From the NCBI RefSeq assembly GCF_007989085.1, contig NZ_BJVJ01000057.1, forward strand, positions 1-38,904: 38,904 nucleotides of DNA, in the 5' to 3' direction. Of the stretch, positions 16,819 through 24,337 are shown in pieces. This stretch comes from Pseudonocardia sulfidoxydans NBRC 16205 (GTDB lineage: Bacteria; Actinomycetota; Actinomycetes; Mycobacteriales; Pseudonocardiaceae). The position numbers and the translations under genes were made by a program. Numbering within the stretch: the stretch's first letter is position 1; each line of letters begins with the position of its first letter. The notes under the pieces are model-generated. The model was not told the origin of the DNA. It saw nothing but the letters and a program-made list of their open reading frames with translations, and ran no database searches.

Positions 16819-16858
16819 GTGAGTGGCGATAGTCGCCAGGGCGACTATCGCCACTCAC
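16819..16858. terminator. Intergenic palindrome copy 3 (probable bidirectional terminator)
   Basis: A perfect inverted repeat with 19-bp arms (gtgagtggcgatagtcgcc) and a 2-nt loop, between the convergent membrane protein and MDR oxidoreductase genes. It differs from copy 2 only at the stem tip. Confidence 0.8.
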
Positions 16859-16871
16859 GACCTGGTCCGCG

Positions 16872-17855
16872 TCAGGGAACCAGCACGACCTTGCCGACCG
16901 TCCCCCGCGACCCGAGCCGGCGCAGGGCCTCCTTGACCTCCGACAACGGGAGCTCGGCCCCGACGAGGGGCTCGATGAGCCGCTTGCCCCACAGCTCCTC
17001 GATCTCGTCCTGCCACGGCTGGATCAGCTCCGGGCGCATCGTCCGGTAGTAGCCCCAGTGCACGCCGACGACCGAGTAGTTCTTGATCAGGACGTGGTTG
17101 GTCGGGGCGTCGGCGATCCGACCACCCGCGAAGCCGATCACCAGGATGCGGCCCTCGAACGCGGCGATGCGTCGCGACGCGTCGAAGACGTCCCCACCGA
17201 CGGGGTCGTAGACGACGTCCGCGCCCCGGCCTCCGGTGAGGTCCTTCACCGCGGCGACCAGGTCGGCGTCGCGGTAGTCGACGACGTCGTCGCAGCCCAC
17301 CGACGTCGCGACCGCGCACTTCTGCGCACCACCCGCCGTGCCGATCACCCGCGCGCCCAGCGCCTTGCCCAGCTGCACGGCCGCGGTCCCGACACCGCCC
17401 GCGGCCGCGTGCACCAGCAGGGTCTCGCCCTCGGCCAGCTGCCCGCGGTGCTTCAGCGCACACCAGCCCGTCTGGTAGGTGATCAGCAGCCCCGCGGCCT
17501 GCGCGGGCGTCATGCCCTCGGGCCAGCGGAACGTCGCGTCGTCGGGAAGGAGGGTGACCTCGGCGTAGCCGCCGTGCCCCAGGACCGGGAGCCCGACGAC
17601 ACGGTCGCCCACCCCGAACCGCGCGCCCTCCCCCGCCGCGACGACCTCGCCCGCGACCTCCATACCGGGGGTGAACGGCAACGGCGGCTTCTCCTGGTAC
17701 GTGCCCTGGCAGGCCAGGATGTCCGGGAAGTTGCAGGCCGCCGCGTGCACACGCACCGCCACCTGGCCGGGCCCGGGGACCGGCTCCGGGATGTCCTCGT
17801 GCCAGGTGAGGACGTCGTCCGGGTCGCCGTTCTCGTGGACCTGCCAACCGCGCAT
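16872..17855 (-). CDS. NADPH:quinone oxidoreductase-like MDR family protein
   Basis: A 327-residue medium-chain dehydrogenase/reductase of the zinc-independent quinone oxidoreductase group. The N-terminal GroES-like domain has VRVHAAACNFPDILACQGTY. The nucleotide-binding motif is HAAAGGVGTAAVQLGKALGA (149-168). DVVYDPVGGDVFDASRRIAAF is typical of the family, and the catalytic zinc ligands of alcohol dehydrogenases are missing. The substrate is unknown. The ATG overlaps the SDR stop by 1 nt (TGATG). It is the last gene of the peptidase / SDR / MDR operon. Confidence 0.88.
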   Translation of the reverse strand: MRGWQVHENGDPDDVLTWHEDIPEPVPGPGQVAVRVHAAACNFPDILACQGTYQEKPPLPFTPGMEVAGEVVAAGEGARFGVGDRVVGLPVLGHGGYAEVTLLPDDATFRWPEGMTPAQAAGLLITYQTGWCALKHRGQLAEGETLLVHAAAGGVGTAAVQLGKALGARVIGTAGGAQKCAVATSVGCDDVVDYRDADLVAAVKDLTGGRGADVVYDPVGGDVFDASRRIAAFEGRILVIGFAGGRIADAPTNHVLIKNYSVVGVHWGYYRTMRPELIQPWQDEIEELWGKRLIEPLVGAELPLSEVKEALRRLGSRGTVGKVVLVP

Positions 17856-18625
17856 CAGTGCTTCTCCCAGCTCACATCAGGGGCCCGGCGGCCGCCCGCC
17901 GGGCCGGGGACTCCGCGGAACCCGTAGGGCCCCGGGGCACGACCGGGTTGGACGAACCAGCACTCGCCCGGCGCGCCGTTCTCGACGATCCTCGCGACAG
18001 CGGCGGCGACGTCCACGGCACCCAAGAGCGGGAAGTCGCCGAAGTCGTTGCGCGCGTTCGCGATCAGGGCCGTGTCGGTGTAACCGGGGCACACCGCGGC
18101 CACCCGGATGCCCTCCTCCGCCAGTGCGGGCGCCGCGGCCCGCACGTACCCGACGACCGCGTGCTTGGTCAGCGTGTACAGCGGATCGCCCGGGTGCGGC
18201 ATCAGCCCCGCCAGCGACGCCGTGACGACGACGACCCCGCCACCCGCCCGCCGCAACGCCGGCACAGCCGCGTTCAGCCCGAACACGACGTGGTCGACGT
18301 TGACGCCCACGACGCGGCGGTAGCCGTCGACATCGAGGTCGGTGACGCCGTTCTGCCCCGACGTCATACCCGCGTTGAGCAGCACGACGTCGAGCCGGCC
18401 GAACCGCTCCTCGGTCGCGGCCACGGCCTCGGCCATCGCCGACGGCGCGGACACGTCGGTCGCGTGGGCGAACCCGTCGACCTCGTCGGCGATGCGCCGC
18501 GCGCCCACCTCGTCGCGGTCGACGACCGCCACCCGCGCCCCCGCACCGGCGAGCAGCCGGGCCGCGGCCTCGCCGATGCCCGACGCGCCGCCGGTGACGA
18601 GCGCGGCCTTTCCCTGGAGGTCCAC
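17855..18625 (-). CDS. Short-chain dehydrogenase/reductase
   Basis: A 256-residue classical SDR. TGGASGIG is the cofactor loop, and D37 after the second strand (VVDRD) favours NAD(H). NAG is at 84-86. The catalytic Ser is in VTASLAG (S137), with Tyr150 and Lys154 in YTLTK. The C-terminal 40 residues are rich in Pro, Gly and Arg. The substrate is unknown. It starts 3 nt after the M20 peptidase gene, and its stop overlaps the MDR start, so the three are co-transcribed and probably translationally coupled. Confidence 0.9.
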   Translation of the reverse strand: MDLQGKAALVTGGASGIGEAAARLLAGAGARVAVVDRDEVGARRIADEVDGFAHATDVSAPSAMAEAVAATEERFGRLDVVLLNAGMTSGQNGVTDLDVDGYRRVVGVNVDHVVFGLNAAVPALRRAGGGVVVVTASLAGLMPHPGDPLYTLTKHAVVGYVRAAAPALAEEGIRVAAVCPGYTDTALIANARNDFGDFPLLGAVDVAAAVARIVENGAPGECWFVQPGRAPGPYGFRGVPGPAGGRRAPDVSWEKH

Positions 18626-18628
18626 GTC

Positions 18629-19945
18629 TCAGCTGTTCTGCAGGAACGTGTCCAGGACGCGCGTGCCGAACTCCAGGGCGTCGATCGGGACACGCTCGTC
18701 GATACCGTGGAACAGCGACGCGAAGTCGAGATCCGGGGGCAGCCGCAACGGAGCGAACCCGTAGCAGCGCATGCCCAGCCGGAAGAACGACTTCGCATCC
18801 GTACCGCCCGAGAGCATATACGGGATCGCCTTCGAACCCGGGTCCTCGGTCTGCAACGCCGCCGCCATGGCCTCGACCAGCGGGCCCTCGAACGGCGTCT
18901 CCACCGGCGGCAGCTCCGTCACCCACTCCCGCGTGACGTCGGGCCCGAGGAGCGCGTCGACCTCCCGCAGGAACGCCTCCTGCCGACCCGGGAGGACCCG
19001 GCAGTCGACGACCGCCTCCGCCGTCGACGGGATCACGTTCGCCTTGTAGCCCGCCGACAGCATCGTGGGGTTGGCGGTGTCGCGTACCGTCGCGCCGACG
19101 ATGCGCGCCAACGGCCCCAGCTTCGCCAGCGACCCCTCCAGGTCGTCCTCCGGGAACTCCAACCCGGTGATCTCCCGCATCGACGCCAGGAACTCCCGCA
19201 CCGTGTCGGTCAGCACCAGCGGGAACGTGTGGTTACCCAGCCGCGCAACGGCTTCCGCGACGCGGGTCACGGCGTTGTCGTCGTGGAGGAACGAGCCGTG
19301 CCCCGGCTTCCCCCTGGCGCGCAGCCGCATCCAGGCGATGCCCTTCTCCGCCGCCTCGATGAGATAGACCCGCTGGTCCTCCCCCAGCGTCAGGGAGAAC
19401 CCGCCCACCTCGCCGACGGCCTCGGTGCAGCCCTCGAACAGGTCCGGCCGGTTCTCCACCAGCCACTGCGCCCCGTACTTGCCGCCCGCCTCCTCGTCGG
19501 CGACGAACGCGAACACGATGTCGCGCGGCGGCACCACACCCTCACGCTTGAACCGGCGGGCGACGGCGATCGTCATCGCCACCATGTCCTTCATGTCGAC
19601 GGCCCCGCGCCCCCACACGTAGCCGTCCCGCACCGCGCCCGAGAACGGGTGCACCGACCACTCGCTCGGGTCGGCCGGCACGACATCGAGGTGCCCGTGG
19701 ACCAGCAGCGCCCCCCGCTCCCGGTCGGCACCCTCCAGGCGACAGAAGACGTTGCTGCGGCCCGGGGCGCCCGAGTCGAGGACCTCGACCTCGTAGCCCA
19801 CCTCCGCGAGCTTGGCCGCCACGTACTCGGCGGCCTCCTTCTCGCCGACGACCGTCGCCGGATCGCCGGTGTTGGAGGTGTCGATCCGGATGAGTTCCGA
19901 GGCGAGCTGGACCACCTCGTCGACAGCGGAGTTCTGGCCGGTCAT
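18629..19945 (-). CDS. M20 family metallopeptidase (ArgE/DapE-like)
   Basis: A 438-residue di-zinc hydrolase of the M20 family, which cleaves dipeptides or N-acylated amino acids. Zinc ligands and catalytic residues are in place: H85 and D87 in VHGHLDVVP, D117 in GRGAVDMKD, E151/E152 in FVADEEAGG, and a late His in LFHGIDERVP. The dimerisation domain lies between (KGIAWMRLRARGKPGHGS). It is similar in kind to mycobacterial Rv2141c, near the same uppP region. It is the first gene of the operon with the SDR and MDR. The specificity is not readable from sequence. Confidence 0.92.
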   Translation of the reverse strand: MTGQNSAVDEVVQLASELIRIDTSNTGDPATVVGEKEAAEYVAAKLAEVGYEVEVLDSGAPGRSNVFCRLEGADRERGALLVHGHLDVVPADPSEWSVHPFSGAVRDGYVWGRGAVDMKDMVAMTIAVARRFKREGVVPPRDIVFAFVADEEAGGKYGAQWLVENRPDLFEGCTEAVGEVGGFSLTLGEDQRVYLIEAAEKGIAWMRLRARGKPGHGSFLHDDNAVTRVAEAVARLGNHTFPLVLTDTVREFLASMREITGLEFPEDDLEGSLAKLGPLARIVGATVRDTANPTMLSAGYKANVIPSTAEAVVDCRVLPGRQEAFLREVDALLGPDVTREWVTELPPVETPFEGPLVEAMAAALQTEDPGSKAIPYMLSGGTDAKSFFRLGMRCYGFAPLRLPPDLDFASLFHGIDERVPIDALEFGTRVLDTFLQNS

Positions 19946-20033
19946 GGCGATCTTCCTACCATCGCCGGTCCGGTGGCGGGGGCCGGATGTGGGTGGTCTA
20001 TCCTTTGCTTCGTCGCGGTGACCGCGGCAGCAA

Positions 20034-20118
20034 GTCCGAGTGGCGGAATGGCAGACGCGCTAGCTTGAGGTGCTAGTGCCCTTTAACGGGCGTGGGGGTT
20101 CAAGTCCCCCCTCGGACA
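20034..20118 (+). tRNA. tRNA-Leu (anticodon GAG)
   Basis: A cloverleaf with a 7-bp acceptor stem (gtccgag / ctcggac), the anticodon stem ctagc / gctag around loop ttGAGgt, a long variable arm typical of class II tRNAs (gcccttaacgggc-like stem), and the T arm gggggttcaagtccccc. The CCA end is not encoded. A possible -10 TATCCT lies at 19999-20004. A less GC-rich island begins directly downstream, which fits tRNA genes as integration sites, but no repeated 3' end is found. Confidence 0.97.
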
Positions 20119-20495
20119 CTCACGAAATATTGGCCGCTTTCAGCTTGTGACGGTCAGCGTGCACGTGATGAGACGTCTGCGCTACCGATCGGCCACTGAT
20201 CAACCAGGTAAGCGACCGTTCAGACGCTGGCAAACAGTCGATGACCCACGTGATCGACTGGGCATCGGTCGTCCTGGGGCAACTACCCCGCACGCCGACC
20301 AGCCGGCGGCCGGTCCGCGACAGCCCTCGGCCTGGACAGGAACCACTACGTTCTCGCACGCGCAAACGGCGGAAAGTCGTCCAGTTCGGTCCGCCAGGCG
20401 CCACCGAAGCCGGCTCGAACCTCGCTAGCCGCTACTTCTCACTTACTTCACACTTCAGCGATGCCCGCGTGCGAAGCAAGTGCTAAGTTCCTTGA
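20119..20495. other. 377-bp gene-free stretch at the start of the island
   Basis: I see no convincing gene here: the open frames on either strand do not show the G/C-biased third positions of this genome. No integrase remnant or copy of the tRNA 3' end is visible. A TAAGTT at 20484-20489, six bases before the next start codon, could be a -10 element for a leaderless message. Confidence 0.5.
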
Positions 20496-22196
20496 GTGGA
20501 CCCGGACGACCTCGCTGGCCTCCTGCACACGCTTCGCCGCTTCGGTTCCGAGCCGAGCAACGTCGAGGTCAAGAGCGGCGCCGGGGGCTTCCCCAGCTCC
20601 CTCCGCGAGACACTGGTCGCGTTCGCGAATACAGACGGCGGTGTCATTGTGGTCGGGGTCGACGAGGCCGCTGGCTTCGCAGTCGTCGACTTGCCCGAAG
20701 TAGGTCAGTATCGTGACCAGCTCGTCGCCATGAGCAGTACTGCGGTCACACCCCCGCTCCGGATCGAGACCGAGTTCGTCCAAGTGGAGGGAGCTCGAGT
20801 CCTCCTCGCGGTCGTACCGGCCCTTCCCGCTGATCAGCGCCCTGCGTATGTCACAAGCAAAGGGGTCTCCACCGGTGCGTACATCAGAACCGGCGATGGT
20901 GACCGGAGAATGTCCGAGGCGGAAATCGGGCTGACCTACGCGTCTCGCACCCAGCCGGTCTACGACCGTGAACGTGTCGAGGGAGCGGTCCTCGACGACC
21001 TCGACCGAGCGTCTGTTGCGCGCACTCTGGAACGTGTCAGGGTTGGCTCGGCGTACCTGCGCGATGTTGACGACGCGACGGCGTTGCACCGTCTTGGCGC
21101 GTTGTCCGGGCCGGAATCCAGTGCCTCGCCGACGTTGGCCGGAATCCTGACCTTCGGCCGATTTCCTCAGCAGTTCTTTCCTCAACTCATGGCTTCAGTC
21201 GTCGTTCATCCGCACGATGCCGACAGCGTCGACACTCGATTTGTGGACAATGTCACACTACGCGGATCGATACCAGAAATAGTTGCCGAGTGCCTCGCAA
21301 CACTGCGTCGCAACCTCTCAGCGCGAGCATTGAATGTTGCCGGCGGCCGCACCGATCGTCTCGATTTCCCTTTGGCCGCGATCAGAGAGGCCGTCGTTAA
21401 TGCGCTGATGCACCGGGACTACAGCCCGATCACCCGCGGCACCCAGGTCCAGATCGAACTGCTGCCGGATCGATTGGTCATTCGGAGCCCAGGAGGTTTG
21501 TACGGGCCCATTTCTGAAGAGGATCTCGGTGAGATCGACGTGTCGTCGTCACGCAACGCCGCACTCGCGCAGCTCCTGTCTGACACGCATCTCCCCCGAT
21601 CGGAGCAGCTTGTCGCCGAAAACCGAGCCTCGGGTATCCCCCTCATGATCGCTCAGGCCCGAACGCACGGGCTGCGACCCCCGACCTTCGAGTCGAGGGT
21701 CACCCATTTCACGGTCGCGATGGGACGCTCCGAACTCCTTGGCCCTGATGTCCGAGCGTGGCTTGCAAGCCTGCACACCCCACTGCCCACCTCCGCTCAC
21801 GAGATCGCGGTTGCGATGATGCGAGGAGGCGGCTTCGTCACGAATGCCACCCTGCGTGAGTGGGGCGTCGAACGACATGTGGCCGGTGCTGTTCTGCGCA
21901 ATCTGACGGAGGCTGGAGTCGCGATCAGGCAGGGGGGGCGCCGATATGCGAGATACGTGCTCGATCCCGATATTCGACAGCAGGACACACCTCGCGCATC
22001 ACCGGAGACCGACATGGCATCGATGCTACAAGCTCGACGAATTGCGACTGCGGCCGAACTTGCAACGGCCACCGGCCTCAGTCGATCAGCCGTGCTGAAG
22101 AACTTGAACGCGCTGATCTCCGCCGGCGCAGTGCAGGCGCTCGGGGCGGCGCGAAGCCCGAAACGAACGTACGAATGGATCGGCCGACCCCAATGA
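20496..22196 (+). CDS. AlbA/Schlafen-type ATP-binding regulator
   Basis: A 566-residue protein. The N-terminal AlbA_2 (Schlafen-like) domain, about residues 20-140, has VEVKSGAGGFPSSLRETLVA and ANTDGGVIVVGVDE. A GHKL-type ATPase (HATPase_c_4) follows, with REAVVNALMHRDY (297-309) and IRSPGGLYGPI. Two winged-helix-like segments come last, the second RIATAAELATATGLSRSAVLKNL. Such proteins are annotated as transcriptional regulators or helicase-like and often occur in mobile or defence islands. Third codon positions are clearly less G/C-biased than in neighbouring genes, which suggests horizontal transfer. The GTG start lacks a Shine-Dalgarno. The stop is followed in frame by a gene remnant. Confidence 0.85.
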   Translation: MDPDDLAGLLHTLRRFGSEPSNVEVKSGAGGFPSSLRETLVAFANTDGGVIVVGVDEAAGFAVVDLPEVGQYRDQLVAMSSTAVTPPLRIETEFVQVEGARVLLAVVPALPADQRPAYVTSKGVSTGAYIRTGDGDRRMSEAEIGLTYASRTQPVYDRERVEGAVLDDLDRASVARTLERVRVGSAYLRDVDDATALHRLGALSGPESSASPTLAGILTFGRFPQQFFPQLMASVVVHPHDADSVDTRFVDNVTLRGSIPEIVAECLATLRRNLSARALNVAGGRTDRLDFPLAAIREAVVNALMHRDYSPITRGTQVQIELLPDRLVIRSPGGLYGPISEEDLGEIDVSSSRNAALAQLLSDTHLPRSEQLVAENRASGIPLMIAQARTHGLRPPTFESRVTHFTVAMGRSELLGPDVRAWLASLHTPLPTSAHEIAVAMMRGGGFVTNATLREWGVERHVAGAVLRNLTEAGVAIRQGGRRYARYVLDPDIRQQDTPRASPETDMASMLQARRIATAAELATATGLSRSAVLKNLNALISAGAVQALGAARSPKRTYEWIGRPQ

Positions 22197-22463
22197 CCAG
22201 TTTGCGGAGAACTTGATCCTGCTGCGCTCATCTCCTGCCTTCTCCCGGTCCACGCCACGTGGCCGGAATTCTCCTGGCCATTCCGGATCGTCCTGACCAC
22301 CGTGATCAACAACAGCACCGCGGCCCGCAGCGGCTTCGTCATCTCCAACTCAGCCGGCTCCACCGTCACCTTCTTCCGAAGCGACAGGAAGGTCTGCGTC
22401 GTCCGGCATATCTGGGGCTCCGACATCGCCTGGCCGATCATTTCTGTCGGTGCACTCTTCTAG
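22197..22463 (+). pseudogene. 3' fragment of an unidentified gene
   Basis: An open frame without a start codon runs for 88 codons directly after the AlbA-protein stop, in the same frame, and ends with TAG at 22461. From about 22227 nearly every codon ends in G or C, the coding bias of this genome, so it looks like the genuine 3' end of a gene cut off at its 5' side. The peptide ends WGSDIAWPIISVGALF. I do not recognise it. Confidence 0.5.
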
Positions 22464-22488
22464 CCTGTCGAGGACGCTGGGAGGAACG

Positions 22489-22653
22489 ATGGACTTCGAC
22501 GCGGTCGACATGCTTCGGGAGCGACATCCTGCATGGCAGCTTCTTCGGGCCGGTAACGCCTCGCTCGTCCTCTCGTTCGTCGGCGCCCACTTCGTCGACG
22601 GCAACCACGGGTGGACTGGGGTTGGGTCACGGATCGGCTGCCCCACCCCCTGA
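22489..22653 (+). pseudogene. Truncated DUF3375 (JetA-like, Wadjet) gene, 5' fragment
   Basis: An ATG preceded by GGGAGG opens a 54-codon frame whose first 40 residues (MDFDAVDMLRERHPAWQLLR, then AGNASLVLSFVGAHFVDGNHG) match the start of DUF3375 proteins, the MukF-like JetA subunit of Wadjet plasmid-defence complexes. Homology stops near base 22610 and the frame ends after 14 unrelated residues; full-length members have around 450-500 residues. No jetB, jetC or jetD follows. The identification rests on recall of the family N-terminus. Confidence 0.55.
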
Positions 22654-22680
22654 GCTCTCCCTCAAGTGCCTGCCACCCGC

Positions 22681-23364
22681 TCACCTGAAGCGGCCGAAGC
22701 TGGTCGACGATCCGTCGATCGTCATCGTGTTGGGGAAGATCGCCGTCGGCACCTGGGGCCAGCCTTCGGGCGAGTCCTCCCAATCCTCCCCGCGGCCGTA
22801 TGCGGTCAGGTCGAGCACACCCGTCGTGAAGGTGAGGCCGTCGATCCCGCGCGAGGTCGTCGCGTAGGTGAGGTACACGGCGTTTCCGACCTTCAGGAAC
22901 GCGGAGAGCCGGAACCCGCCGCCGGCACCGGTGTCGGAGGTCCAGGTCGTCCCGTGCGACGACGCGTACGGCAGCGTCCATCCGCGGCGCGCCCAGTAGG
23001 CGTCGAGCTGCGCGAGCGGCATGTCCGACACGACTCGGAACGCGACGCCGTTCTCCGCGAGCAGTCGGGGCGCCGAGGCGGGGAGGTTGTCGGTGAACCA
23101 CGTGCAGCCCGGGCAGAAGTGGTCGGGGCCGTTGTCCATGAACTGGTAGACGACGAGCTGGTCGTGGCCGTCGAACAGGTCGGCGAGCGTCCGCGGACCG
23201 TCAGGTGTCTGGAAGTCGCAGGAAGCGACCGCGGTCATCGGGAGCCGGCGTCGGCGGGCGGCGACCGCATCGAGGGACCGCCGCGCCTCCTTCTCGGCGG
23301 TCAGCAGATCGGCTCGGGCCGACGCCCATTCCCGTGGGTCGACGATCGTCGGTGTGGATGCCAT
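22681..23364 (-). CDS. DUF899 family thioredoxin-fold protein
   Basis: A 227-residue protein of the DUF899 (AhpC/thioredoxin-like) family. CPGC (84-87) in DNGPDHFCPGCTWFTDNL is the candidate redox motif, and VVYQFM and VVSDMPLAQLDAYWARRGW are family segments. A helical N-terminus (residues 10-40) precedes the thioredoxin fold. The family is common in actinobacteria but its substrate is unknown. It is last in an operon with ArsR and SRPBCC genes; its ATG overlaps the ArsR stop by 1 nt. This three-gene set recurs in actinobacteria. Confidence 0.87.
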   Translation of the reverse strand: MASTPTIVDPREWASARADLLTAEKEARRSLDAVAARRRRLPMTAVASCDFQTPDGPRTLADLFDGHDQLVVYQFMDNGPDHFCPGCTWFTDNLPASAPRLLAENGVAFRVVSDMPLAQLDAYWARRGWTLPYASSHGTTWTSDTGAGGGFRLSAFLKVGNAVYLTYATTSRGIDGLTFTTGVLDLTAYGRGEDWEDSPEGWPQVPTAIFPNTMTIDGSSTSFGRFR

Positions 23365-23699
23365 CAGTTCTCCAGGTGGTTCTTGAGTGCGGCGAGTGGG
23401 CCGTCCCAGTCGCGGGCGAGCGCGGCGAGGAACTGCTGGGCGACCTGCATGGGTGCCGACCGCAGCCGGTACCGGACGCGGCGCCGCTCCCCCGGCTCGG
23501 CCGTCACCAGCCCGGCGTCGGCGAGCAGGCCGAGGTGCTTGGCGATCGCCTGCCGCGAGATGGGCAGCCGCGTCGCGAGATCGGTGGCCGTCGACGGGCC
23601 CTGCGTCGCCAGGGACGCCAGCAGCGCGCGCCGGCTGGGGTCGGCGAGGGCGGCGAAGACCTGTTCCGCGACCGCCTCGGCGTCGTCAGGCAGGTTCAT
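23364..23699 (-). CDS. ArsR family winged-helix regulator
   Basis: A 111-residue repressor with the helix-turn-helix STATDLATRLPISRQAIAKH (about 36-55) followed by LGLLADAGLV and a wing (EPGERRRVRYRL). No ArsR-type metal-binding CxC is present, so it belongs to the non-metal group often paired with SRPBCC proteins. It overlaps the SRPBCC gene by 4 nt (ATGA) and abuts DUF899. It probably represses the operon through the large inverted repeat at 24140-24180. Confidence 0.9.
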   Translation of the reverse strand: MNLPDDAEAVAEQVFAALADPSRRALLASLATQGPSTATDLATRLPISRQAIAKHLGLLADAGLVTAEPGERRRVRYRLRSAPMQVAQQFLAALARDWDGPLAALKNHLEN

Positions 23700-24124
23700 G
23701 CGGCCAGGTAGTCGACCAGTTCGCCCAGCTCAGCGGCCCAGCCGTGGGTGTGATCGTCGTACTCGGCGCGGCGGACGTCGTCGGGGAGCTGGGCGAACCC
23801 GGTCTCGACGACCGTGAGCCGCGTCCCGGCACCCGCCGCCTCGAGGGTGAACTCGACGTAGGTGCGGCGCGGGTCGTCGGCACTCAGGCTCTGGCTGCTC
23901 CAGGTGAACGCGAACAAGGCCGGTTCCTCGACGCGTTCGACCCGCATCTCGGCGTGGTGTCCGGCGTCCCAGCTCATCGACGCCGCGCCGCCGGGCCTCA
24001 GGTCGATCTTCGCCTCCTGGCCGAACCAGGCCGCGAGGCCGTCGGCGGTGGTGAGCGCGGTCCACACGTCGGCGGGCGGGCGTGAGATGTCGACGGTGCG
24101 CTCGATGCGGTCGGGGAATGCCAT
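23696..24124 (-). CDS. SRPBCC / AHSA1-type ligand-binding protein
   Basis: A 142-residue START-like fold protein: MAFPDRIERTVDISRPPADV at the N-terminus, WTALTTADGLAAWFG and GAGTRLTVVETGF in mid-protein, and a C-terminal helix (HTHGWAAELGELVDYL). The family binds small hydrophobic molecules or acts as a polyketide cyclase; the ligand is unknown. It is the first gene of the operon, with an AGGAGG site before the ATG. The operator and promoter lie immediately upstream. Confidence 0.9.
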   Translation of the reverse strand: MAFPDRIERTVDISRPPADVWTALTTADGLAAWFGQEAKIDLRPGGAASMSWDAGHHAEMRVERVEEPALFAFTWSSQSLSADDPRRTYVEFTLEAAGAGTRLTVVETGFAQLPDDVRRAEYDDHTHGWAAELGELVDYLAA

Positions 24125-24139
24125 CGTTCCTCCTCAGTA

Positions 24140-24186
24140 GCAACTGAACGGTTGCGACATTATGGCAACCGTTCAGTTGCGTCAAG
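24140..24186 (-). promoter_or_regulatory. Promoter and ArsR operator of the SRPBCC/ArsR/DUF899 operon
   Basis: Perfect 16-bp arms, gcaactgaacggttgc (24140-24155) and gcaaccgttcagttgc (24165-24180), are separated by 9 bp. Each arm itself has a CAAC-N6-GTTG dyad, so two ArsR dimers could bind. On the minus strand TTGACG (24186-24181) and a TAATGT/CATAAT -10 in the spacer form a good promoter, with one operator arm between the two boxes. Confidence 0.82.
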
Positions 24187-24217
24187 AGCTCCAGCACGAG
24201 GCAGCCGCACCGGGGTC

Positions 24218-24257
24218 GTGAGCGGCAATAGTCGCGATAGCGACTATTGCCGCTCAC
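24218..24257. repeat. Intergenic palindrome copy 4 (in a divergent spacer)
   Basis: Perfect 18-bp arms, gtgagcggcaatagtcgc and its complement, around a 4-nt loop. Relative to copies 2 and 3 it carries paired changes on both arms. Unlike the other copies it sits between two divergent genes, upstream of both promoters, so a simple terminator role does not explain it. Confidence 0.75.
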
Positions 24258-24337
24258 AGGGGTTCGAGGGCGAGTGCCGCTTGGCAAGCTCCGACAGCTG
24301 CGCCACACTGCCTACCAACCGGCCGGAAGGTGCGACG

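Noticed and set aside
20119..20495. A possible integrase remnant or att duplicate after tRNA-Leu
   Set aside because: No repeat of the tRNA 3' end was found within the island, and no frame resembles a recombinase.
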